Assembly (NCBI GenBank): GCA_002352705.1
Contig: DEIW01000105.1
Location: forward strand, 10,689-16,637
DNA from: Bacteroidales bacterium UBA2764
GTDB taxonomy: Bacteria; Bacteroidota; Bacteroidia; Bacteroidales; Paludibacteraceae
DNA length: 5,949 nt
Reading direction: 5' to 3'
Position numbers and translations under genes: made by a program. Below the pieces are notes generated by a model. It saw only the letters and a list, made by a program, of their open reading frames with translations. It made no database searches and was not told the DNA's origin. How positions within the stretch are numbered: the stretch's first letter is position 1; each line of letters opens with the position of its first letter. Below, piece after piece: positions 1-5,162 of the stretch.

Positions 1-995
1 TGTGGGCATTGCTCAAACAGCGTCCGTACGACTGCATTGCGCTGCCGAACAAGAATCCTCGCGCTATCTTTATCTCTACGTTCGACACGGCTCCCGTGGC
101 TCCGAACTATGAGTGGGTGCTCAAAGGTCAGCTGCCGACGCTGCAAGCTGCCGTAACCGCCTTGAGCCAACTGGCTCCGGTGTTCGTCGGTATCAAGGGT
201 GGCGCCAAAGCGACCGAGTTCAGAGAGTTGAAGGACTGCACCCTCTATGAGGTCTTCGGTCCGCACCCTGCCGGCAACGTAGGCGTACAGCTCAACAACC
301 TCGCGCCACTGGCGAAGGGTGAGACGGTCTTTACCGTCAACATCCAGGACCTCGCCATCATCGGCCGCCTCTTCCAGAAAGGTATCGTTGATTACCAGAA
401 GAAAGTGGCGCTGACCGGTCCGTTGGCGTACGGCAAGCAGTACTACAACGTGCTGCCGGGAATGCCTGTATCGGCTATCCTCACGAGCAACGTACACACC
501 GAATGCCCCTGCCGTTATGTAGCAGGCAACGTGCTCTCCGGACGTCAGATCAGCCTTGACGACATCATCTCCGTTTATGACAACCAGTTCACGGTGCTGG
601 ACGAAGGCTCCGAGAACCATGAGTTCATGGGTTGGATGCTGCCGCGCTTCTCGTCGTTCCATTTCGGCAAGACCGACCCCGCTGCCATGCTCGACAACTG
701 TTTCACACGCTGGCTCTTCGGCAAGAAGCACTACCAGTGGGACGCACGTCTCAAAGGCGGACGCCGCGCAATCATCGTCAGCGGCGAGTACGACAAGGTC
801 TTCCCGATGGATATCTACCCCGAGTACCTCATCAAAGCCATGATTGCCGGCAACATCGACAAGATGGAAGCCCTTGGCGCGTATGAGGTGGCTCCCGAAG
901 ATTTTGCGCTCTGCGAGTATGTCTGCACCTCCAAAATGCCGCTGCAGGCTATCGTGCGCGAAGCGTTGGACAATTTAAAAAAGGAGATTGAGTGA
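1..995 (+). CDS. nqrA: Na+-translocating NADH:quinone reductase subunit A, 5'-truncated
   Basis: NqrA is the peripheral cytoplasmic subunit of Na+-NQR; it binds NqrB on the inner face of the membrane. The frame is open from base 3 (Trp-Ala-Leu-Leu-Lys-Gln-Arg-Pro) and runs to the TGA at 993-995, about 330 residues. Family members are about 450 residues, so roughly 120 N-terminal residues lie left of the window. The TTG at 9 is internal and not the start. Family hallmarks visible: the segment GLW-like WALLKQRP, the block FGPHPAGNVG followed by NIQDLAIIGRLF (central SLBB-type region), MGWMLPRFSSF, VFPMDIYPEYLIKAM, and the C-terminal LCEYVCTSKMPLQ. The stop overlaps the nqrB ATG by one base (TGATG), which suggests translational coupling. 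A RnfC assignment is unlikely: there are no ferredoxin-type cysteine clusters, and the downstream genes are nqr-type. The identification is from remembered family sequences. Confidence 0.96.
   Translation, partial: WALLKQRPYDCIALPNKNPRAIFISTFDTAPVAPNYEWVLKGQLPTLQAAVTALSQLAPVFVGIKGGAKATEFRELKDCTLYEVFGPHPAGNVGVQLNNLAPLAKGETVFTVNIQDLAIIGRLFQKGIVDYQKKVALTGPLAYGKQYYNVLPGMPVSAILTSNVHTECPCRYVAGNVLSGRQISLDDIISVYDNQFTVLDEGSENHEFMGWMLPRFSSFHFGKTDPAAMLDNCFTRWLFGKKHYQWDARLKGGRRAIIVSGEYDKVFPMDIYPEYLIKAMIAGNIDKMEALGAYEVAPEDFALCEYVCTSKMPLQAIVREALDNLKKEIE
982..986 (+). promoter_or_regulatory. Shine-Dalgarno of nqrB
   Basis: AGGAG lies within the last codons of nqrA, 8 bases before the ATG at 995. The alternative GTG at 992 would have only 5 bases of spacing, so this site favours the ATG as the nqrB start. 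Confidence 0.75.
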
Positions 996-2230
996 TGGAA
1001 TGGTTATATAGAAATTGGAAGAAGTTCGGCAAGAACTTCGAGGAAGGCGGCAAACTGACATGGCTCAGTTCGTTCTACGACGCTTTCGATACCTTCCTCT
1101 TCACACCTCAGACTACCGCCAAGCGTCTTGGCACGCATATCCATGACGGTTCGGACAGCAAGCGTACGATGATTATTGTCGTACTGGCTCTGGTTCCCGC
1201 GCTGCTCTTCGGTATGTTCAACGTAGGTTACCAGCACTTGCTCGCCACCGGTCAACTGGCTGCCGGCATGACCGCTGCTCTCTGGTGGAAAGCATTCGGC
1301 TTCGGTTTCCTGGCTGTACTGCCGTATATTCTGGTAAGCTACATCGTAGGTCTGGGTATCGAGTTCACCGTAGCGCAGATCAAGCACGAAGAGGTAGCCG
1401 AGGGTTTCCTCGTGACGGGATTCATCATTCCGCTCATCGTGCCGATCAACACCCCGCTGTGGCAGGTAGCGATTGCAACGGCTTTCGCGGTCATCTTCGC
1501 CAAAGAGGTGTTCGGCGGAACGGGTTATAACATCTTCAACGTGGCGCTTATCACACGTGCGTTCCTCTTCTTTGCTTATCCGAGCCACATGACCGGTGAC
1601 GAACCGTTTGTGCGTACCGGTGGCACATGGGGCTGGGACGGCGGTCACGCTATCGTAGATGGTTTCTCCGGCGCTACACCGCTCACGCAGATGAGCACCG
1701 GCTCTGCTGTAGAACTCGGTTTCTGGGACCTCTTCAACGGTCTTATCCCGGGTTCGGTGGGCGAGACCTGCTGCTGGGCTATCCTGCTCGGTGCATGTCT
1801 GCTGCTGGCTACCGGCGTAGCGTCATGGAAGACGATGCTGTCTGTCTTTGTCGGCGGCGGTCTCACCGCTTGGCTCTTCAACCAATTCGGCTCCGAGGCT
1901 AACCTCGCAGCGCAGTACCCGTGGTACATGCACCTCGTTTCCGGCGGTTTCGCTTTCGGTGCAGTCTTCATGGCTACCGACCCTGTGACATCCGCCCGTA
2001 CCGAGTGCGGTAAGTATATCTACGGCTTCCTCATCGGTCTCGTAGCAGTGCTCGTGCGCGTCCTCAACCCGGGTTATCCCGAGGGAATGATGCTCGCTAT
2101 CCTGCTCATGAACGCCTTTGCGCCGCTCATCGACTGGTGTGTTGTTCAAGCAAATATTCGCAAACGCGAACATCGCGCAGTCGAAAGTCAAAAGTCGAAA
2201 GTAGAAAGCCAGAAAGGAGGCGCGCTATGA
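995..2230 (+). CDS. nqrB: Na+-translocating NADH:quinone reductase subunit B
   Basis: NqrB is the large integral-membrane subunit. It carries covalent FMN, binds riboflavin, contributes to the quinone site and forms most of the Na+ path. The 411 residues match the usual family length of about 410. The FMN attachment motif SGAT lies in DGFSGATPL; its Thr is residue 228 (codon 1676-1678). Other family blocks are VAEGFLVTGF followed by IVPINTPLWQ (region of the quinone and inhibitor-site glycines), AKEVFGGTGYN, RAFLFFAYP and FMATDPVTSA. Hydrophobic stretches are compatible with the roughly ten helices of the family. A GTG three bases upstream could also initiate, but Shine-Dalgarno spacing favours this ATG. 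The conserved end is near CVVQANIRKR; the last 20 or so residues (VESQKSKVESQK region) are an extra hydrophilic tail encoded by a short tandem repeat. The stop overlaps nqrC by four bases (ATGA). RnfD is the homologue in Rnf complexes, but the context is NQR. Confidence 0.97.
   Translation: MEWLYRNWKKFGKNFEEGGKLTWLSSFYDAFDTFLFTPQTTAKRLGTHIHDGSDSKRTMIIVVLALVPALLFGMFNVGYQHLLATGQLAAGMTAALWWKAFGFGFLAVLPYILVSYIVGLGIEFTVAQIKHEEVAEGFLVTGFIIPLIVPINTPLWQVAIATAFAVIFAKEVFGGTGYNIFNVALITRAFLFFAYPSHMTGDEPFVRTGGTWGWDGGHAIVDGFSGATPLTQMSTGSAVELGFWDLFNGLIPGSVGETCCWAILLGACLLLATGVASWKTMLSVFVGGGLTAWLFNQFGSEANLAAQYPWYMHLVSGGFAFGAVFMATDPVTSARTECGKYIYGFLIGLVAVLVRVLNPGYPEGMMLAILLMNAFAPLIDWCVVQANIRKREHRAVESQKSKVESQKGGAL
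2179..2215 (+). repeat. Heptamer-like tandem repeat inside the nqrB 3' end
   Basis: Roughly five 7- to 8-base units starting GTC/GTA/GCC and ending in a run of A (GTCGAAA, GTCAAAA, GTCGAAA, GTAGAAA, GCCAGAAA) run from 2180 to 2215. AGTCGAAAGT is repeated exactly at 2179-2188 and 2193-2202, a 14-base period. In frame they encode a low-complexity VESQK/SK tail on NqrB and lead directly into the nqrC Shine-Dalgarno. Confidence 0.8.
2213..2220 (+). promoter_or_regulatory. Shine-Dalgarno of nqrC
   Basis: AAAGGAGG is a near-perfect anti-16S match ending 6 bases before the ATG at 2227. It sits inside the nqrB coding tail at the end of the tandem repeat and fixes the nqrC start, because longer upstream in-frame starts at and after 2137 would read through nqrB's tail. 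Confidence 0.85.
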
Positions 2231-2907
2231 AACTGAATACGAACAGTAATGTCTATACCTTCATCTATTCAGCGGTGATGGTAATCATCGTAGCTGTGCT
2301 CTTGGCGGTTGTCAGCCAGGCACTCGCTCCGAAGCAGCAGGCGAACATCCTGCTCGACAAGCAGAAACAGATCCTCGGTGCGCTCAAGGTGGACTACTCC
2401 GCCGGCAACCCCGCAGAGATTTACATGGTGCTTGTCAACGACACGCTGACCTACGGAAACAAGGAAGTCTATGTAGCGAACCTCAACGGCGAAACCAAAT
2501 ACATCCTGCCGCTCAGCGGTAAGGGTCTTTGGGGCGGCATCGGCGGTTACCTTGCACTCAATGCGGACAAGAACACTATCTATGGCGTCAACTTCAACCA
2601 TGAGTCCGAGACCCCGGGTCTGGGTGCCAAGATCGTAGAACTGCCGTTCCGCGAGCAGTTTGAGGGCAAGCATATCCGCAACGCCGCAGGCGAAGTGGTG
2701 TCTGTAGCAGTCCTCAAATCCGGCAAACATGCCGACGGACAGGAGCAGGTAGATGCCATCTCCGGCGCTACCATCACCTCCTCCGGCGTCAGCACCATGC
2801 TGGAAGTGAACCTCGAGGAATATAAAGAATTCCTCTCGGAAGTACCAAGTGACGAAGTACCAAGTACGAAGGAGGAAATTGTTGAACCTATTAAAGAGGA
2901 GGATTAA
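2227..2907 (+). CDS. nqrC: Na+-translocating NADH:quinone reductase subunit C
   Basis: NqrC passes electrons through a covalently bound FMN facing the periplasm. The protein has 226 residues, somewhat shorter than the roughly 255 of proteobacterial NqrC. Residues 11-33 form the single N-terminal membrane anchor (IYSAVMVIIVAVLLAVV region). This is followed by LDKQKQIL, the conserved ETPGLGAKI (129-136), and DAISGATITSSG with the FMN-accepting Thr at 182 (codon 2770-2772). The frame stays open upstream to 2137, but the ATG at 2227 has a strong Shine-Dalgarno and yields the expected anchor. After the conserved LEEYKEFL there is an acidic extension of about 20 residues (EVPSD/EVPST then KEEIVEPIKEED) encoded by a 15-base tandem duplication. 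The start overlaps the nqrB stop, and nqrD begins three bases after the stop. RnfG is the Rnf homologue. Confidence 0.96.
   Translation: MKLNTNSNVYTFIYSAVMVIIVAVLLAVVSQALAPKQQANILLDKQKQILGALKVDYSAGNPAEIYMVLVNDTLTYGNKEVYVANLNGETKYILPLSGKGLWGGIGGYLALNADKNTIYGVNFNHESETPGLGAKIVELPFREQFEGKHIRNAAGEVVSVAVLKSGKHADGQEQVDAISGATITSSGVSTMLEVNLEEYKEFLSEVPSDEVPSTKEEIVEPIKEED
2839..2871 (+). repeat. 15-base tandem repeat at the nqrC 3' end
   Basis: GAAGTACCAAGTGAC (2839-2853) is followed directly by GAAGTACCAAGTACG (2854-2868), and GAAG continues to 2871. The two copies share their first 12 bases and encode EVPSD and EVPST in the NqrC C-terminal tail. The internal word AAGTGACGAAGTAC recurs at 13 of 14 bases in the nqrD-nqrE gap (3724-3737). 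Confidence 0.85.
2897..2902 (+). promoter_or_regulatory. Shine-Dalgarno of nqrD
   Basis: AGGAGG is encoded within the last acidic codons of nqrC and ends 8 bases before the ATG at 2911. It supports this nqrD start and tight translational linkage. Confidence 0.8.
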
Positions 2908-2910
2908 TAT

Positions 2911-3528
2911 ATGTTAAGTCAGAAAACTAAGGACACATTGCTTGGTCCTCTTAACGCGAATAACCCTGTCGTAGTGCAGATTCTGGGTATCTGTTCGGCA
3001 CTCGCCGTAACGGTACAGTTGAAGCCTGCTCTGGTGATGGGTATTGCTGTGACGATCATCGTCGCTATGTCGAACGTCATCGTGTCGCTTCTGCGTAACA
3101 CCATCCCGATGCGTGTACGTATCATCGTGCAGCTCGTGGTAGTGGCTGCGCTGGTAACACTCGTCAGCGAGGTACTCAAAGCCTTTGCTTACGATGTAGC
3201 GATGCAGCTGAGTGTTTACCTCGGTCTGATCATCACCAACTGTATTCTGATGGGTCGCTTGGAGGCGTTCGCCATGACCAACAACGCTTGGGATTCCCTG
3301 CTGGACGGTCTGGGCAACGGTCTGGGTTATGCCATCATCCTCGTCATCGTAGCTTTCGTGCGCGAGCTCCTCGGCTCGGGTCAGCTGCTTGGGTTCCAAG
3401 TGATCCCGCAGTGGTGCTATGACCATGGTTACGAGAACTGCGGTATGATGCTCATGCCCGCCATGGCATTGATCCTTGTGGGTTGCGTCATTTGGGTTCA
3501 CCGTTCTATTAACGACGAAAAGAAGTAA
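2911..3528 (+). CDS. nqrD: Na+-translocating NADH:quinone reductase subunit D
   Basis: NqrD is a six-helix membrane subunit homologous to NqrE with inverted topology. Together they hold an intramembrane iron (2Fe-2S) centre that relays electrons from NqrF to NqrC. The 205 residues match the family length. The two half-motifs with the metal-ligand cysteines are present: GICSALAVTVQLKPA (Cys28) and LIITNCILMGRLEAF (Cys111). Other conserved blocks are NPVVVQILG near the N-terminus and LGNGLGYAIIL followed by VRELLGSG. The start is the ATG with the AGGAGG sequence 8 bases upstream. The stop is TAA at 3526-3528. This is the last member of the compact part of the operon: the next gene begins only 434 bases later. 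RnfE is the Rnf homologue; neighbouring nqrA and the nqrF FAD domain settle the assignment. Confidence 0.97.
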   Translation: MLSQKTKDTLLGPLNANNPVVVQILGICSALAVTVQLKPALVMGIAVTIIVAMSNVIVSLLRNTIPMRVRIIVQLVVVAALVTLVSEVLKAFAYDVAMQLSVYLGLIITNCILMGRLEAFAMTNNAWDSLLDGLGNGLGYAIILVIVAFVRELLGSGQLLGFQVIPQWCYDHGYENCGMMLMPAMALILVGCVIWVHRSINDEKK

Positions 3529-3533
3529 TAATT

Positions 3534-3550
3534 AAAGGAAAAGAAAAATG
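3534..3550 (+). promoter_or_regulatory. Orphan leader after nqrD (Shine-Dalgarno-like AAAGGAA plus ATG)
   Basis: AAAGGAA lies 7 bases before an ATG at 3548. That ATG opens a reading frame of only six codons (MRLYGY, stop at 3566-3568). The placement resembles the leaders of nqrB, nqrC and nqrD, so it may be the former nqrE initiation region, now separated from nqrE. A short leader peptide is possible but unsupported. Confidence 0.35.
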
Positions 3551-3559
3551 CGGCTGTAC

Positions 3560-3575
3560 GGCTACTGATGTAGCC
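3560..3575 (+). repeat. Perfect hairpin just after nqrD
   Basis: GGCTAC-TGAT-GTAGCC forms a six-base-pair stem with a four-base loop, 31 bases after the nqrD stop. The stop of the six-codon frame that begins at 3548 lies in the loop. There is no following T tract, so it does not look like an intrinsic terminator; it could stabilise the nqrD 3' end or mark the element edge. A second small palindrome, GGCTTTTAAGCC, follows at 3587-3598. Confidence 0.6.
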
Positions 3576-3712
3576 TAATGGATATCGGCTTTTAAGCCCT
3601 TGTGAGTAAACTCCCAGTGCTCAAAATCCGCTACCCATTACGTCCAACTCAAATGAGTCGTCCGTCCGCCTTACAAAAATATCCCTGCGGGATTAGAAAA
3701 TAACGAAAATAA

Positions 3713-3749
3713 TACAATGTACAAAGTGACGATGTACAATGTACAAAGT
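3713..3749 (+). repeat. Perfect 15-base direct repeat with TGTACA palindromes
   Basis: TACAATGTACAAAGT occurs at 3713-3727 and again at 3735-3749, separated by GACGATG. The block contains three TGTACA palindromes (3718-3723, 3733-3738, 3740-3745). It shares AAGTGACGA(T/A)GTAC with the nqrC tail repeat. It could be a member of a dispersed short-repeat family, or a two-site operator. Confidence 0.8.
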
Positions 3750-3750
3750 A

Positions 3751-3780
3751 TTTGAGCCGCATGGATTTTCGGAATTTTTG
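3751..3780 (+). promoter_or_regulatory. Candidate Bacteroidota-type promoter upstream of nqrE
   Basis: TTTG at 3751-3754 and AATTTTTG at 3773-3780 are separated by 18 bases. The Bacteroidota consensus is TTTG at -33 and TAnnTTTG at -7. The -33 box is perfect and the -7 box has one mismatch. Transcription would start near 3787, at the structured region, and run about 175 bases to nqrE. The sequence is AT-rich, so a chance match is quite possible. Confidence 0.22.
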
Positions 3781-3879
3781 TAAGCAAAGCGAATTTTTGG
3801 AAGTGGCTGTTGGCTGACTTATCAAAAGGCAGACAACAAGTGGATACGGATTTGGGGCGGTTGGAAGCTTGCTTACAAA
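3777..3879 (+). repeat. Nested inverted repeat / possible structured RNA
   Basis: TTTGTAAGCAA (3777-3787) is exactly complementary to TTGCTTACAAA (3869-3879). Inside it, TGTTGGCTGAC (3808-3818) pairs at 9 of 11 positions with GGCAGACAACA (3828-3838) across a nine-base loop. This nested arrangement would fold as a stem with an internal hairpin in RNA. No known RNA family is recognised. Two mutually overlapping reverse-strand frames cross it (3649-3960 and 3671-3931) but neither looks like a gene. Confidence 0.5.
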
Positions 3880-3904
3880 CCGACACAAAGACGGAGACAT
3901 AAGG

Positions 3905-3916
3905 CCGCTTAAGCGG
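3905..3916. repeat. 12-base perfect palindrome upstream of nqrE
   Basis: CCGCTTAAGCGG is a perfect palindrome (stem CCGC/GCGG around TTAA), 46 bases before the nqrE start. It could be a small hairpin or a dimeric-protein site; nothing else identifies it. Confidence 0.55.
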
Positions 3917-3962
3917 ACGAAAGCCACGCATTTTCGATTACCTAATAAAAACAGAAACAATT

Positions 3963-4571
3963 ATGGAACATGCAATTTCGCTTTTTGTTAGAAGCATTTT
4001 TGCGGATAACATGATTTTCGCGTACTTCTTGGGAATGTGCTCTTATCTCGCCGTTTCAAAGAACGTGAAGACCTCAGCCGGTCTGGGTGTAGCCGTTACT
4101 TTCGTGCTCGTCGTTACCCTGCCGGTCAACTACCTCTTGCAGACGCTCGTACTTGAGCCGCTGCATCTGGAGTACCTCAGTTTCATCCTCTTCATCGCCG
4201 TCATTGCCGCTATCGTGCAACTGGTGGAGATGGTAGTGGAGAAATACAGCCCGTCGCTCTACGCGAGCCTCGGAATCTTCCTGCCGCTGATTGCGGTGAA
4301 CTGCGCCATCATGGGTGGTTCGCTCTTCATGCAGCAGCGTATCGGCCTGCCCGCAGTGGATCCTAAGGCTATCACCTCTCTCGGCGATGCGTTCATGTAC
4401 GCATTCGGTTCGGGTCTGGGATGGTTCTTGGCGATCGTCTGCCTCGCAGGTATTCGTGAGAAAATGGAGTATAACGATGTTCCCAAACCGCTGCAGGGAC
4501 TGGGTATCACGTTCATCACCGTGGGCCTCATGGCGATGGCGTTCATGTGCTTCAGCGGCATCGAGATCTAA
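3963..4571 (+). CDS. nqrE: Na+-translocating NADH:quinone reductase subunit E
   Basis: NqrE is the second six-helix membrane subunit that shares the intramembrane iron centre with NqrD. The 202 residues are full length for the family. The metal-ligand cysteines are present in LGMCSYLAVSKNVKT (Cys26) and LIAVNCAIMGGSLFM (Cys114). Other family blocks are MEHAISLFVRSIFADNM at the N-terminus, SLYASLGIFLPLIAVN, and GSGLGWFLAI followed by AGIREKM. The start ATG gives the canonical family N-terminus. Unlike nqrB-D it has no Shine-Dalgarno; the upstream bases are A-rich (AAACAGAAACAATT), and the first 20 codons are AT-rich compared with the rest. It is isolated by a 434-base gap upstream and by a GxxExxY cassette downstream, both unusual for nqr operons. 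RnfA is the Rnf homologue. Confidence 0.97.
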   Translation: MEHAISLFVRSIFADNMIFAYFLGMCSYLAVSKNVKTSAGLGVAVTFVLVVTLPVNYLLQTLVLEPLHLEYLSFILFIAVIAAIVQLVEMVVEKYSPSLYASLGIFLPLIAVNCAIMGGSLFMQQRIGLPAVDPKAITSLGDAFMYAFGSGLGWFLAIVCLAGIREKMEYNDVPKPLQGLGITFITVGLMAMAFMCFSGIEI

Positions 4572-4576
4572 TTAAC

Positions 4577-4606
4577 AGGGGACAAAAATTGAATATTTTT
4601 AAATAG
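4577..4606 (+). promoter_or_regulatory. Orphan nqrF-like initiation region after nqrE
   Basis: AGGGGA (4577-4582) lies 6 bases before a TTG at 4589 that opens TTG AAT ATT TTT AAA TAG. The first three codons read M-N-I if TTG initiates, exactly as the real nqrF start (ATG AAT ATA at 5264). AAAATTGAATAT (4585-4596) and AAAATGAATAT (5261-5271) differ by one inserted base. This looks like the remnant or duplicate of the original nqrF start left behind when the GxxExxY segment arrived. Confidence 0.4.
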
Positions 4607-4673
4607 GTCTAAAATTATTAATCTTTTGTTATTAGTCCAAAATAACCCAAAACACCCAAAAAAAATCCAAAAA
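4601..4673 (+). repeat. Left imperfect inverted repeat of the GxxExxY cassette
   Basis: This AT-rich segment contains, in order, TAGGTCTAAAA, AATCTTTTG, TTAGTCC, ACCCAAAA and ATCCAAAAA. The reverse complement of 5163-5256 has the same words in the same order (TGGTCAAAAA, AATACTTG, TTTAGTC, TAGTCCCAAA, CCCAAAA, ATCCAAAAA). The clearest part is TAGTCC...ATCCAAAAA at 4633-4673. Low complexity weakens the case. Confidence 0.45.
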
Positions 4674-4684
4674 GAAAATTTACC

Positions 4685-5143
4685 ATGTTAACTGAACAAA
4701 GACAAATACAATTAGCGGACATTGTCTATGACATCATCGGCGCTGCATTGGAAGTTCATCGTGAGTATAGCTACGGCATCTCCGAAGGAATCTACCAAGA
4801 AGCGCTTAGCTTGGAATTAGACGACTACGGCTACGAGAAGGAAACGGAATGTGACCTTCCGGTGTATTACAAAGGTCAGTTATTAGAGAAACGTTTTCGT
4901 ATGGATTTGGTTGTTGAGAATGATGTCGTTGTGGAGTTGAAGGCTGTAGAAACTATTCTTCCTGAACACCGTGCACAATTATATAATTACCTGCGTTTGA
5001 CCAAGAAACCAATTGGTATCTTGTTGAATTTTGGTAAGGTGCTACGTGCGGAGAAATACATCTACGATCCGGATACCAACGAAGTGTCATACTTCAATGT
5101 CAAGAGCACACGTCAACGCAATCTCATGGATGAAGATTTTTAA
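4685..5143 (+). CDS. GxxExxY family protein (PD-(D/E)XK nuclease-like)
   Basis: This is a 152-residue protein of the GxxExxY family (PDDEXK_3 group), small proteins widespread in Bacteroidota. They resemble PD-(D/E)XK nucleases, but their biological role is not established. The signature is GISEGIY (Gly31, Glu34, Tyr37), preceded by IIGAALEVHRE. A nuclease-like core follows: Asp74 in RMDLVVEND, then VELKAVE giving Glu84-x-Lys86, and the helix motif PEHRAQLYNYLRLT (Gln98). All expected catalytic-type residues are intact, so this is not an obvious pseudogene. The length is slightly longer than the usual 125-135, through a charged C-terminal end (STRQRNLMDEDF). The ATG at 4685 has no Shine-Dalgarno. 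It is in the same orientation as the nqr genes but is clearly lower in GC, and it is flanked by AT-rich inverted repeats. It probably entered the operon as a cassette and has no known link to NQR function. Confidence 0.9.
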   Translation: MLTEQRQIQLADIVYDIIGAALEVHREYSYGISEGIYQEALSLELDDYGYEKETECDLPVYYKGQLLEKRFRMDLVVENDVVVELKAVETILPEHRAQLYNYLRLTKKPIGILLNFGKVLRAEKYIYDPDTNEVSYFNVKSTRQRNLMDEDF

Positions 5144-5162
5144 ATAAATATATTTTTAGGAA

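Larger units (their letters stand above)
3529..3962. other. 434-base non-coding gap within the nqr operon, likely inserted repeat element
   Basis: No convincing gene lies here. The first 19 bases look like an original gene leader (AAAGGAA at 3534-3540 then an ATG at 3548). The rest contains several hairpin-forming palindromes (3560-3575, 3587-3598, 3647-3658, 3681-3693, 3905-3916). It also contains a duplicated TACAATGTACAAAGT, and an 11-base inverted repeat (3777-3787 and 3869-3879) enclosing an imperfect inner hairpin. Near the two edges, AAAATGCG (3545-3552) and CGCATTTT (3927-3934) form an inverted pair with partial extension inward, as in a short terminal inverted repeat. Joining 3547 to 3963 would restore a 19-base nqrD-nqrE spacer. 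I infer a MITE-like or structured-repeat insertion. A long 5' regulatory leader for nqrE is the alternative. Confidence 0.5.

Noticed and set aside
1004..1648. Long reverse-strand frames inside nqrB (1004-1648) and nqrD (2914-3501)
   Set aside because: They are antisense shadows of strongly supported membrane-protein genes, with His/Arg/Thr-rich composition typical of complementary reading and no family similarity.
2179..2871. CRISPR-like repeats
   Set aside because: Units are 7-15 bases, directly tandem or nearly so, with no uniform spacers and no cas genes. They are simple tandem duplications.
3560..3600. Rho-independent terminator after nqrD
   Set aside because: The hairpins at 3560-3575 and 3587-3598 are short and not followed by a T tract, and downstream genes belong to the same complex.
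3560..3630. tRNA-like look (D-loop-like TAATGGATA, CTTTTAA like a Lys anticodon loop, GCTCAAAATCC like a T-arm)
   Set aside because: No acceptor stem pairs, the anticodon stem does not form around CTTTTAA, and no CCA or T-stem is found. The resemblance is likely accidental.
3649..3960. Two overlapping reverse-strand open frames (3649-3960 and 3671-3931) in the nqrD-nqrE gap
   Set aside because: They share the same bases in different frames, the longer one starts at a TTG, and neither has a ribosome site or recognisable domain. Their length is explained by few stop codons in a repeat-rich region. They may be annotated as hypothetical proteins elsewhere.
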